A stretch of 40,860 bases of DNA from Paludibacteraceae bacterium (GTDB lineage: Bacteria > Bacteroidota > Bacteroidia > Bacteroidales > Paludibacteraceae): positions 1 to 40,860 of the forward strand of contig JAFZEQ010000027.1 of NCBI GenBank assembly GCA_017560605.1, given 5' to 3'. The notes under the pieces are model-generated. The model saw nothing but the letters and a program-made list of their open reading frames with translations. It made no database searches and was not told where the DNA came from. Positions 28,355 through 36,022 of this stretch are shown piece after piece; within the stretch, counting starts at the first letter, position 1, and the number at the start of each line of letters is the position of its first letter. Made by a program: the position numbers and the translations under genes.

Positions 28355-29377
28355 TTACAAATATCTCACACTCTTGCTTTTATTAGTGTTTTTCGGTTTT
28401 AAAACGTTAAAACCATATGCAAGATATACTTCGTGAGATCCATAACTTTCTCTTATCAGCGAATTGGCTGGCAGCTCATAGGTATAACCTATCTGCAAAC
28501 CATTTACGATATCCATTCCCAATAACACATTCACACTACCTGCCAGACGATATCCCAAACCAAAGCGGTAACGCTTTTTCACTTGTGTCAACATCGTCAA
28601 ATTGACATCCCATGCAACTCCCACCTTAGGGTCATCAGGGTTGGCTACATCTGTATCATCCACCGTAACCAATTGCGCACTAAACATTGCGCTTGGCAAC
28701 AACATCCAGTCTTTATTCTTCAACTGCCAATTATATCCACCCACTAAATACATTGCGCCGGCCACCTTGATTTCCGCATTTTCACTTCCCCATTCTAGAC
28801 GAGGCTGTGTCAAGTGAGCATAACTAAAACCAGCCCACCATCGTGGCGCTGAATAGAACACACCCACACCCATATCAAAACCCATACCGGAAGCTCCTTT
28901 TTCACTTGCGCCACCCGACGCATTAGGTATAGCAGGATCGTGCTCTTCGTGATACTCATCGTTACCAGCGCCAGTATCAACGCTATCCTGAGCAAAACTT
29001 AAATTTAAAAAACCCGCATCAACACCTATACTCAACAGGCCATTACCTATCGGAAATTTATAAGCATACTCCAAATACAAACTTTGATTGGTAAATAAAC
29101 CAAATCTATCGTTCACAAAGCGCACACCAGCGCCATGTCGTGTTTTTCCTATCACAAAGGGCGACGAAAAAGAGAAGCATGTTGTCATCGGTGCATCTTG
29201 AATTCCAGTAAAATCCATTCGATGACTACCATACACTCGCATCAAATCGCCATCACCTACAGCAGCAGGGTTATACGACGCAGGCATCAACATATACTGG
29301 CCTATTTGTGCATCAAACTGTGCACGCACTAGTGCCACAGTCATTAACAACACAAATAGAACTACATAACGCCTCAC
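28355..29377 (-). CDS. porP: Type IX secretion membrane protein PorP/SprF family
   Basis: 340-residue outer-membrane beta-barrel of the PorP/SprF family. The signal peptide ends near VRAQ (residue 19). It is followed by the typical opening FDAQIGQYMLMPASYNPAAVGDGD and HRMDFTGIQDAP, then amphipathic strands with frequent Tyr and Gly; KNKDWMLLPSAMFSAQL and RFGLGYRLAGSVNVLLGMD are family-like late segments. PorP helps anchor the secretion machinery at the outer membrane. It is the first type IX gene in the row, 30 nt downstream of the small DUF2795 gene, and no separate TAnnTTTG promoter was seen in that gap. Confidence 0.93.
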   Translation of the reverse strand: MRRYVVLFVLLMTVALVRAQFDAQIGQYMLMPASYNPAAVGDGDLMRVYGSHRMDFTGIQDAPMTTCFSFSSPFVIGKTRHGAGVRFVNDRFGLFTNQSLYLEYAYKFPIGNGLLSIGVDAGFLNLSFAQDSVDTGAGNDEYHEEHDPAIPNASGGASEKGASGMGFDMGVGVFYSAPRWWAGFSYAHLTQPRLEWGSENAEIKVAGAMYLVGGYNWQLKNKDWMLLPSAMFSAQLVTVDDTDVANPDDPKVGVAWDVNLTMLTQVKKRYRFGLGYRLAGSVNVLLGMDIVNGLQIGYTYELPANSLIRESYGSHEVYLAYGFNVLKPKNTNKSKSVRYL

Positions 29378-29407
29378 TTCTGCGCCTCCCTATATCAGAT
29401 AAACAAA

Positions 29408-29629
29408 TCAATATTCTTCCTCATCAAAGAAGAAGTCATCTTTTGTTGGATAATCAGGCCATAAGTCCTCAATTGACTCATAAACTTCCTCATCATCCTC
29501 TATCTCTTGTAGATTCTCAATAATCTCCATTGGAGCACCTATACGCAAAGCATAATCCAACAACTCATCCTTAGTTGCTGGCCATGGTGCATCTTCTATC
29601 TTAGAAGCTAATTCTAACGTCCAATACAT
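29408..29629 (-). CDS. Small acidic DUF2795 protein
   Basis: 73-residue, strongly acidic protein (MYWTLELASKIEDAPWPATKDELLDYA at the start; DDEEVYESIEDLWPDYPTKDDFFF near the end) that I recognise as the conserved Bacteroidota DUF2795-type protein. No signal or membrane segment is seen, so it should be cytoplasmic. Function is unknown. It has a clear promoter 45 nt upstream and is 30 nt ahead of porP, so it may be the first gene of the type IX secretion transcript. Confidence 0.87.
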   Translation of the reverse strand: MYWTLELASKIEDAPWPATKDELLDYALRIGAPMEIIENLQEIEDDEEVYESIEDLWPDYPTKDDFFFDEEEY

Positions 29630-29673
29630 ACCAAATATTGCGGCACAATATGTGCCTTTACAAAATTATCGTG

Positions 29674-29705
29674 CAAAAGTAGTGTTTTTTTCTGATATAC
29701 ACAAA
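29674..29705 (-). promoter_or_regulatory. Promoter ahead of the DUF2795 gene and type IX operon
   Basis: Minus strand: -7 box TACTTTTG (29681 to 29674) and TTTG (29705 to 29702), 20-bp spacer. The predicted start near 29668 gives a leader of about 38 nt before the ATG at 29629. No other matching box was seen down to gldN, so it may serve the whole cluster. Confidence 0.8.
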
Positions 29706-29723
29706 TTTTTTGCTACTTTTCCG

Positions 29724-30269
29724 TTATTTTTCCCAAACAAAGAGACTAATTTCTAAATTTTTGGCCACAAATCGTGCTAAAACAAAGAAATAATCACTCA
29801 AACGATTCACAAAACGCAACTCCAAACTTTCCACTTCCATTCCGCTCGCTTCCAAACAGTTTACCATGCATCTTTCCAATCGTCTCGTAACACACCTACA
29901 CACATGACATCTAGAGACTTGCTCGTTTCCTCCAGGCAACACAAACTGCTTCAAAACAGGCAGTTCTGCATCCATTTTATCCATCCAATTCTCCAACAAG
30001 TTTATACCGTCTTCTGACAGTGGCATATCCGCACCAGCCAAGATGGCACCTACATCAAACAATCGATTTTGAACCCAACCCAATTGTTGGTCTACGGACA
30101 CGGCCCAATCACCAGTACAGCTTGCTAACGAACTGCGTAGTAATCCTACAAAACTATTCAACTCATCCGATGTACCATAGGCCTCCAAACGCAAGTCAGA
30201 TTTACTCACTCTTTTGCCCGTAGCAAGTGATGTTTTACCTTTATCTCCAGTTCTCGTATAGATTTTCAT
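29724..30269 (-). CDS. Cob(I)alamin adenosyltransferase, PduO type
   Basis: 181-residue ATP:corrinoid adenosyltransferase (PduO/MMAB fold), which makes adenosylcobalamin from cob(I)alamin and ATP. ATP-binding N-terminal motif TRTGDKGKTSL at 5-15, corrinoid- and ATP-binding RLEAYGTSDELNSFVG at 27-42, and the FVLPGGNEQVSRCHVCRCVTRRLER region near 108-132 are all recognisable. The start ATG follows the methyltransferase stop by 21 nt, so both genes are probably read from the divergent promoter near 31131. Confidence 0.92.
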   Translation of the reverse strand: MKIYTRTGDKGKTSLATGKRVSKSDLRLEAYGTSDELNSFVGLLRSSLASCTGDWAVSVDQQLGWVQNRLFDVGAILAGADMPLSEDGINLLENWMDKMDAELPVLKQFVLPGGNEQVSRCHVCRCVTRRLERCMVNCLEASGMEVESLELRFVNRLSDYFFVLARFVAKNLEISLFVWEK

Positions 30270-30290
30270 ATATGATTGTTATTTAACTTA

Positions 30291-31115
30291 TTACAGTCTC
30301 ATTCTATAATTCCTACGCCAATAATGCTTATCAAAAAATACCAAGCCCATTTGATACAGATCAATTGTAGTAAAAACTCGTTTATCAGCGCATATTTCCT
30401 TCCAGACTTTTTCCATCTCTTGACTATGATGAATATCGTCTATTACTATCACACTTTTGTCGTGCACTTTATTGGCCAACACATCAAAGTACGCCATGGT
30501 AGCATCATAAGTATGATTAGCATCAATAAATGCAATATCTATCTCTGTTAGATCATTCTGTAATTGTTGTACATCAATACATCCAACTCTACATTCAATA
30601 TTATTAAGACTTAGGGTTTCCCAGTTCTTTCTTGCTATATCAGCAACAGCCGAGCAGCCCTCAAATGTACATACTTTATCACGAGTATCAACACCCGCCA
30701 AATACGCCGTAGTTACACCTAAACTTGTTCCCAACTCGACTATGTTAAGTCCCTTGTAATCAGTGCGCAACTGATGCCCGAGCCAGTTTACCAAGCGGAA
30801 TAACATTCTGGCATATTTAGCTTGGGACAAACTACCCCTAGCAATATCACTCACTCGTCTCACGTCATTGCCTTCAACATCGAGTTTATGTCCGCTTCCA
30901 AAATCCTCATAATCGACCTCGGTCGTATCAGTCAACATCTGTTTACGAAGCGTCTCAATCTCCTGCCACTTATAATACTGATGTTTATCCGACATTACCA
31001 TCCTTACCCACTCAAACAAATAAGGCGAATGCACACCCTCGCCGCCTGTATTCCAGGCAGAAAAAAAATGTCGCAAGTACGAACAAACACGATATAAATA
31101 CACTTTTTTGAACAT
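30291..31115 (-). CDS. Class I SAM-dependent methyltransferase
   Basis: 274-residue Rossmann-fold methyltransferase. The SAM-binding motif I is NIVELGTSLGVTTAYLA; the acidic residue after the next strand is in VCTFEG, and a later IAFIDANHTYDAT plus SVIVIDDIHHSQEM fit class I enzymes of the O-methyltransferase/TylF-like type. The N-terminal GGEGVHSPYLFEWV segment is typical of an uncharacterised Bacteroidota subgroup. I place the start at the ATG at 31115, because upstream in-frame codons up to 31154 lie inside the promoter. That ATG is only 8 nt past the -7 box. Substrate is unknown. Confidence 0.82.
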   Translation of the reverse strand: MFKKVYLYRVCSYLRHFFSAWNTGGEGVHSPYLFEWVRMVMSDKHQYYKWQEIETLRKQMLTDTTEVDYEDFGSGHKLDVEGNDVRRVSDIARGSLSQAKYARMLFRLVNWLGHQLRTDYKGLNIVELGTSLGVTTAYLAGVDTRDKVCTFEGCSAVADIARKNWETLSLNNIECRVGCIDVQQLQNDLTEIDIAFIDANHTYDATMAYFDVLANKVHDKSVIVIDDIHHSQEMEKVWKEICADKRVFTTIDLYQMGLVFFDKHYWRRNYRMRL

Positions 31116-31123
31116 TAGGCGTG

Positions 31124-31155
31124 CAAAAGTACTATTTTTTTTTGATATATGCAAA
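31124..31155 (-). promoter_or_regulatory. Leftward promoter, methyltransferase and cobalamin adenosyltransferase
   Basis: Minus strand: -7 box TACTTTTG (31131 to 31124) and TTTG (31155 to 31152) with a 20-bp spacer. The ATG at 31115 starts 8 nt after the -7 box, so the transcript would be nearly leaderless. It overlaps the rightward promoter at 31141-31171. Confidence 0.82.
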
Positions 31156-31171
31156 AAAAGTTGTACCTTTG
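31141..31171 (+). promoter_or_regulatory. Rightward promoter, SpmA/SpmB-type gene and ybeY
   Basis: Plus strand: TTTG at 31141-31144 and TACCTTTG at 31164-31171 with a 19-bp spacer. The ATG at 31180 follows the -7 box by 8 nt. Its -33 element lies inside the spacer of the leftward promoter, so polymerase is unlikely to occupy both at once. Confidence 0.82.
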
Positions 31172-31179
31172 TGGTCGAA

Positions 31180-32412
31180 ATGATACTAAATTATATTTGG
31201 ATAGGACTTATTATACTCGCAGTCATAATGGGCTGCGTACAGTTTTTTGCTTTTGGCGAGAGTACAATATTCTCTGAGATACTCAATTCTACTTTCGACG
31301 CAGCTAAAAATGGTTTTGAGATATCTATTGGTCTCACGGGTATTTTAGCATTGTGGATGGGTATCCTCAATATAGGCCAACAAGGTGGTGTTGTCAACAC
31401 ACTATCTCGCGGTGTTGCTCCATTTTTCCGTCGCATTTTTCCTGGAATACCTAACCGTCACCCAGTGTATGGCACGATGTTTATGAACTTTGCTGCCAAC
31501 ATGTTAGGCCTAGATAATGCCGCCACTCCAATGGGTCTAAAAGCGATGGGAGAGCTGCAAGAACTCAATACCGATAAGCAGAAGGCTAGCAACGCGATGA
31601 TTATGTTCGTTGTGCTTGGTGCCAGCGGACTTACTATCATCCCTACTACTATTATGGCCTACCGAGCTCAATGTGGAGCAGCCAATCCCGCCGATGTGTT
31701 TCTTCCGTTATTAATGGCCACTTACTTCTCTACGTTAGGCGGCCTTATTGCATGCTGTGTAGCACAAAAGATCAAGATTTGGGACAAGATTGTGCTCGGC
31801 GTCATCACTTCGCTAACAGCTCTAGTTGTGCTATTACTAGTGCTAGCCAAACGTCTTCCAGAGGAAACTCTCACCTCTGTTTCCGCGCTGATTGCTGCTT
31901 GCGTATTACTAGCCGTTATATGCTGGTTCATCATCCAAGCAACCACACGTAAAGTCAATGTATATGAAGCATTTATAGACGGGGCCAAGGATGGTTTCAA
32001 AACCGCCATTGGCATCATTCCATACCTTATCGCTATTCTAGTAGCTGTGGGTATGTTCCGTGCCAGTGGAGCGATGAGTTTGTTAGAACAAGGTTTAGCT
32101 CATTTGTTCAGTCTGATAGGCATCAACCCTGACTTATCAGCCGCTGTTCCTACTGCTATTATGAAGCCATTGTCTGGTAGCGGTGCACGCGGACTTATGA
32201 TCGAAGCAATGACCACTCACGGAGCTGATTCACTGGTAGGTCGACTATGCTGTATTCTACAAGGAACTACCGACACAACCTTTTATGTATTAGCGGTTTA
32301 TTTTGGTAGCGTAGGTATCAAGAATACTCGCCACGCAGTAGCATGCTGCCTCATTAGCGATTTGGTTGGTATCATAGCTGCCTTTACAATAGCCAATATA
32401 TTCTTCGGCTAA
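31180..32412 (+). CDS. Nucleoside-recognition (Gate) domain membrane protein, SpmA-SpmB fusion type
   Basis: 410-residue polytopic membrane protein with two halves of the nucleoside-recognition (Gate) family: the first resembles spore maturation protein A (about 1-190, with GMFMNFAANMLGLDNAATPMGLKAM-like residues), the second SpmB (about 215-410, with AIGIIPYLIAILVAVGMFR and AAVPTAIMKPLSGSGARGLM). Fused forms are usual in non-sporulating Bacteroidota; the transported substrate is not known. I use the ATG at 31180 (MILNYIWIG), matching the family; the open frame to 31108 runs through the promoter and cannot be translated from this transcript. ybeY follows by 38 nt. Confidence 0.87.
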   Translation: MILNYIWIGLIILAVIMGCVQFFAFGESTIFSEILNSTFDAAKNGFEISIGLTGILALWMGILNIGQQGGVVNTLSRGVAPFFRRIFPGIPNRHPVYGTMFMNFAANMLGLDNAATPMGLKAMGELQELNTDKQKASNAMIMFVVLGASGLTIIPTTIMAYRAQCGAANPADVFLPLLMATYFSTLGGLIACCVAQKIKIWDKIVLGVITSLTALVVLLLVLAKRLPEETLTSVSALIAACVLLAVICWFIIQATTRKVNVYEAFIDGAKDGFKTAIGIIPYLIAILVAVGMFRASGAMSLLEQGLAHLFSLIGINPDLSAAVPTAIMKPLSGSGARGLMIEAMTTHGADSLVGRLCCILQGTTDTTFYVLAVYFGSVGIKNTRHAVACCLISDLVGIIAAFTIANIFFG

Positions 32413-32450
32413 AGCAAACCACTTTATAGTAAACCTCTAAGCACAGACAT

Positions 32451-32873
32451 ATGATCCACTTCACAGCAGACAATATAGCATTCCCTTACATTGACATTCA
32501 CGCGACCGAGCGATGGATTAAGGCTATTGCTGCACAATACGGATACACAGTTGGTCAGCTCAATTATATTTTTTGCAGCGATGACAAGATCCTTGCCGTC
32601 AACCGTGAGTTTCTGCAACACGATTACTATACAGATGTTATTACCTTTGATTATAGTACACGCACGCGCGTAGGAGGGGATATTTTTATCTCGCTAGAAA
32701 CAGTTGCCAGCAACGCACAACAAATAGGTGTACCTTATCTACAAGAACTATACCGTATCATTATCCACGGCCTACTCCACCTCACTGGACAGGCAGACAA
32801 AACGCCAGAAGCGAAGGCACAGATGACAGCCAAGGAAGAAGATGCACTACACCAATTACCAATAGTATTTTAA
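32451..32873 (+). CDS. ybeY: Endoribonuclease YbeY
   Basis: 140-residue metal-dependent endoribonuclease involved in 16S rRNA 3' maturation and ribosome quality control. The metal site is HGLLHLTGQAD: His106, His110 and an Asp (residue 116) in place of the third His of E. coli YbeY; from memory, an Asp at this place is usual in Bacteroidota. Other family marks are DDKILAVNREFLQHDYYTDVITFDY and GGDIFISLETV. It is followed by a clear terminator at 32898-32920 and so ends the operon begun at 31141. Confidence 0.94.
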   Translation: MIHFTADNIAFPYIDIHATERWIKAIAAQYGYTVGQLNYIFCSDDKILAVNREFLQHDYYTDVITFDYSTRTRVGGDIFISLETVASNAQQIGVPYLQELYRIIIHGLLHLTGQADKTPEAKAQMTAKEEDALHQLPIVF

Positions 32874-32897
32874 CACAACATTTAGCATATTTTTAAT

Positions 32898-32920
32898 AAA
32901 ATCGCCCAAAAGGCGATTTT
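32898..32920 (+). terminator. Intrinsic terminator after ybeY
   Basis: Perfect 9-bp inverted repeat (AAAATCGCC/GGCGATTTT) with a 5-nt loop and a short T-rich tail, 24 nt after the ybeY stop. Confidence 0.87.
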
Positions 32921-33019
32921 ATTTTGCGCATAATAATATTGTTATACAACATATTTGAAAGCACATTCATTATATAGGCTAACATTTTTCCAAATAAATT
33001 CAAATTTTCTGGCAATTTG

Positions 33020-33051
33020 TTTGCATATATTAGTTTTTTTTTCTACCTTTG
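33020..33051 (+). promoter_or_regulatory. Promoter and structured leader of fusA2
   Basis: TTTG at 33020-33023 and TACCTTTG at 33044-33051, 20-bp spacer. The predicted start near 33058 gives a leader of about 100 nt, long for this window. The leader holds two small hairpins (33075-33094, CACTT/AAGTG; 33102-33116, CGTTT/AAACG) and an A-rich stretch without a Shine-Dalgarno sequence before the ATG. The stretch from the ybeY terminator to the promoter (32921-33019) is AT-rich and shows nothing else. Confidence 0.8.
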
Positions 33052-33158
33052 CAATCGATATCAAAAAAACACCTCACTTTGCATAGACGAAGTGTAACAA
33101 TCGTTTAAGTAAAACGAAACAAGAACTAAAAAAACTTAACATCTAATAAAACACAATT

Positions 33159-35321
33159 ATGGCTAAAGTTTATCAAGCTAACGAGATTAAGAACATTGCC
33201 CTCATGGGTGGCAGTGGCTCGGGTAAGACTACCCTTATGGAATCCATGCTCTTTGAGTGCGGGGTCATTAAGCGTCGTGGATCAGTTGAAACTCAATCTA
33301 CTGTCTGCGACTATTTTCCAGTAGAAAAAGAATACGGCTATTCAGTCTTTTCTTCAGTTTGCAATATCGAGTTTAACAACAAGAAACTCAATATTATAGA
33401 CTGCCCAGGTTCAGACGACTTCTGCGGTGGTGCTATTACTGCCCTCCATGTGTCTGACACAGCCATCATCACTCTTACTGCTAATGGTGGTGTAGAAGTG
33501 GGAACACAAAATAATTTCCGTCGTGCAGAGAAGGCAAAGAAGCCTATCGCTTTCGTTATCAACAAGTGCGATCACGAGAATGCAGACTTCGAGCGCACCT
33601 TCAATGAACTCAAAGAGACATTTGGTAACAAGTGTACACTCATCCAATATCCTATCAATGCAGGTAAGGACTTCAATGCTGCCATCGATGTACTCCAAGG
33701 TAAGATGCTCGTTTGGAAAGCAGAGGGTGGTGCTCCTGAACTCAAGGATATTCCAGAGAGCGAGGCTGCAACCGTAGAGGCAATCCGCGCACAACTTCTC
33801 GAGTGGGCAGCTGAGTCTGACGAGACTATTATGGACAAATACTTTGAGCAAGGAACTCTATCTGACGACGAGCTTATGCACGGTCTTCAAACCGTATTTG
33901 CTGAAGGCAGTATGTATCCTGTTATCTGTACTAGTGGTCTCAAGGATATGGGTATCCGTCGTCTTATGGGCTTCCTTGGCGAGATGACTCCATCTGTTGC
34001 TGACGCTCCTAAGCCATTGACAGTCAATGCAGACGAAGTTAATCCAGATCCTAAAGCAGCTACTTCTGCATTTATTTTCAAGACTTCAGTTGAACCACAT
34101 ATCGGTGATGTTAACTACTTTAAGGTTATGCAAGGTACACTCCGTCCTGGCGACGATGTACTCAATGTTGACCGTGGTACCAAAGAGCGTATTTCTCAAC
34201 TTTATACTGTAGCTGGTAACATCCGCGTTCCTGTAGAGGAGGTTGCTGCTGGTGATATTGCAGCTACTGTTAAGCTCAAAGACACTCGTACTGGTAACAC
34301 TCTTAACGCAAAAGATTGCGACAATCAATATCCAGCTATCTCTTACCCAGATCCTAAATATCGTCGTGCTATCAAGCCTGTTAATGAGGCTGATTCTGAG
34401 AAGCTTGCAGCTCTCCTCACTCGTATGCACGAAGAGGATGCTACTTGGGTAGTAGAGCAATCTAAAGAGCTCAAACAAGTCATCGTTTCTGGTCAAGGTG
34501 AGTTCCATCTCCGCACTCTCAAATGGCGTCTTGAGAACAACGATAAGATGATGGTAACATACGAGGAGCCAAAGATTCCTTACCGTGAGACTATCACCAA
34601 GTCTGCACGAGCAGATTATCGTCACAAGAAACAATCAGGTGGTTCTGGCCAATTTGGCGAGGTACACCTCATCGTTGAGCCTTATGTAGATGGCGATCCA
34701 GTTAAGGAGGTTTATAAATTTGGTAACCAAGAGTATCGCATCTCTGTTCGTGACACTCAAGAGATTCCATTGGATTGGGGTGGCAAGCTCGTTCTTATCA
34801 ACTCTATCGTGGGTGGTGCTATCGACGCTCGCTTTATCCCAGCTATCCTCAAGGGTATTATGGATCGTATTGAGCAAGGTCCATTAACAGGTTCTTACGC
34901 TCGCGATGTGCGCGTCATCATTTACGATGGTAAGATGCACCCAGTAGATTCTAACGAAATCTCATTCCGCCTTGCAGGACGCAATGCTTTTGCAGAGGCA
35001 TTCCGCAATGCCAATCCTAAGCTCCTTGAGCCTGTATACGAGGTAGAGGTATTCGTTCCTAGCGATATTATGGGTGATGTAATGTCTGACATCAACGGTC
35101 GCCGCGGTATGGTACTTGGCATGGAAACCGAGAAGAACTTCACCACTCTCAAGGCATTAGTTCCTTTGAAAGAGATGTCTTCTTACTCTACCACCTTGTC
35201 TTCACTAACCGGTGGTCGCGCAACCTTCACAATGCGCTTCAAGAGCTACGAGCTCGTTCCTGGTGATGTACAAGATAAACTCATAAAAGAGTACGAGGCT
35301 ACTCAAAAAGACGAAGAGTAA
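33159..35321 (+). CDS. fusA2: Elongation factor G paralogue EF-G2, GTPase-deficient type
   Basis: 720-residue five-domain EF-G paralogue matching the Bacteroides EF-G2 group, reported to support translocation without GTP hydrolysis and to help gut colonisation when carbon is scarce. The P-loop is GGSGSGKTT (17-25) instead of GHxDAGKTT. Switch I has EYGYS where EF-G has ERGIT. Switch II reads DCPGSDDF (81-88), so Ser85 replaces the catalytic His. NKCD (135-138) is retained. The rest (PYRETITKSARADYRHKKQSGG, GPLTGSYARDVRV, SSYSTTLSSLTGGRA) is normal for domains III-V. Codon use is rich in CTC, CGT and GCT, unlike its neighbours, suggesting high expression. Own promoter and terminator. Confidence 0.93.
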   Translation: MAKVYQANEIKNIALMGGSGSGKTTLMESMLFECGVIKRRGSVETQSTVCDYFPVEKEYGYSVFSSVCNIEFNNKKLNIIDCPGSDDFCGGAITALHVSDTAIITLTANGGVEVGTQNNFRRAEKAKKPIAFVINKCDHENADFERTFNELKETFGNKCTLIQYPINAGKDFNAAIDVLQGKMLVWKAEGGAPELKDIPESEAATVEAIRAQLLEWAAESDETIMDKYFEQGTLSDDELMHGLQTVFAEGSMYPVICTSGLKDMGIRRLMGFLGEMTPSVADAPKPLTVNADEVNPDPKAATSAFIFKTSVEPHIGDVNYFKVMQGTLRPGDDVLNVDRGTKERISQLYTVAGNIRVPVEEVAAGDIAATVKLKDTRTGNTLNAKDCDNQYPAISYPDPKYRRAIKPVNEADSEKLAALLTRMHEEDATWVVEQSKELKQVIVSGQGEFHLRTLKWRLENNDKMMVTYEEPKIPYRETITKSARADYRHKKQSGGSGQFGEVHLIVEPYVDGDPVKEVYKFGNQEYRISVRDTQEIPLDWGGKLVLINSIVGGAIDARFIPAILKGIMDRIEQGPLTGSYARDVRVIIYDGKMHPVDSNEISFRLAGRNAFAEAFRNANPKLLEPVYEVEVFVPSDIMGDVMSDINGRRGMVLGMETEKNFTTLKALVPLKEMSSYSTTLSSLTGGRATFTMRFKSYELVPGDVQDKLIKEYEATQKDEE

Positions 35322-35370
35322 TCGCAACAGTTGGTTAATTGCCACACGGACATTAACCCGAACAATATCA

Positions 35371-35402
35371 AAAAGGCTGTTCCGCAAGAGCAGCCTTTTT
35401 TT
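35371..35402 (+). terminator. Strong terminator after fusA2
   Basis: Twelve-pair stem, AAAAGGCTG and CAGCCTTTT arms extended by inner U-G, U-A and C-G pairs, with a 5-nt loop and a T-run, 49 nt after the fusA2 stop. Confidence 0.9.
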
Positions 35403-35423
35403 TCGCAAAAAATATACTTGTTA

Positions 35424-35455
35424 TTTGCATTTATCGAAAATTTGCAGTACCTTTG
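35424..35455 (+). promoter_or_regulatory. Promoter for the DivIC-like gene
   Basis: TTTG at 35424-35427 and TACCTTTG at 35448-35455, spacer 20 bp, giving a leader of about 50 nt before the ATG at 35515. A small ATTGT/ACAAT hairpin sits near 35470-35482. Confidence 0.8.
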
Positions 35456-35514
35456 CAAAGAAATTGCAAATTGTTGCACAATAAACCTAAATTAAACATT
35501 AAAACCCTACATCT

Positions 35515-35814
35515 ATGGAAGAACTAACCACCCAACAAAAATTGCGAAAACTATTCATTAACAAGTACACAATTATATTGTTCTTGTTTGCTATTATTTA
35601 TATTTTTATAGGTGATAGCAGCCTTATCAAGCGACTGAAAAAGGCCAAAGAAATAAACGCGGTTGAAAATGAGATCGAACGCGTTAACAAGCAAATAGAA
35701 AAAACAGATAATATACTCAATTCTCTTGACATCAAGGATAGCCTTGAGCGTTTTGCGCGTGAAGAGTACAATATGCACGAAGAGGGCGAAGAGGTTTACC
35801 TAGTCAACCCTTAA
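35515..35814 (+). CDS. Septum formation initiator, DivIC/FtsB-like
   Basis: 99-residue bitopic protein: a short cytoplasmic N-terminus, one membrane helix (about 17-33, IILFLFAIIYIFIG), then a coiled coil (about 36-75, with heptads in KEINAVENEIERVNKQIEKTDNIL) and the family ending FAREEYNMHEEGEEVYLV. It matches the DivIC/FtsB family, which forms a complex with FtsL and FtsQ at the division site. It has its own promoter, and a 52-residue membrane protein follows 16 nt later. Confidence 0.88.
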   Translation: MEELTTQQKLRKLFINKYTIILFLFAIIYIFIGDSSLIKRLKKAKEINAVENEIERVNKQIEKTDNILNSLDIKDSLERFAREEYNMHEEGEEVYLVNP

Positions 35815-35830
35815 AATTCCCTATAATTCT

Positions 35831-35989
35831 ATGAAATGGAGTAATGTATTACTATATAGCGGACTTGCCGTATTGCTTGCAGGCGCTATAATGAGTATTA
35901 TGAAACTACAACCCTATTCGGATTATGTGCTAGTAGCAGGTGCATTACTAGTCATTTTCCGCGGAGCAGTTAAATCGCGCGAAAAATAA
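35831..35989 (+). CDS. 52-residue membrane protein resembling the GldL N-terminus
   Basis: Short gene starting MKWSNVLLYSGLAVLLAGAI and ending FRGAVKSREK. It has two hydrophobic segments (about 5-24 and 32-46) joined by MKLQPYSD. The pattern YS-x-G, GA, IM-x-L, then a second helix, resembles residues 28-66 of GldL in this window (AVYSLGAS, IIGALFKIMHL). It lacks the membrane glutamate (Glu61 of GldL) and the coiled-coil tail, so it cannot act as a normal motor stator. It follows the DivIC-like gene by 16 nt and precedes the LacI regulator by 33 nt. The relation to GldL is by eye only; function is unknown. Confidence 0.7.
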   Translation: MKWSNVLLYSGLAVLLAGAIMSIMKLQPYSDYVLVAGALLVIFRGAVKSREK

Positions 35990-36022
35990 GAACTAGTTTA
36001 TTACTCATAGTTTATAACTACT

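Noticed and set aside
31108..31179. Extended N-terminus of the SpmA/SpmB-type protein
   Set aside because: The extension runs through the promoter that transcribes the gene, so it cannot be in the mRNA.
33411..34634. Minus-strand open frames opposite fusA2
   Set aside because: These arise from the strongly biased codon use of fusA2; no domain features and no promoter.
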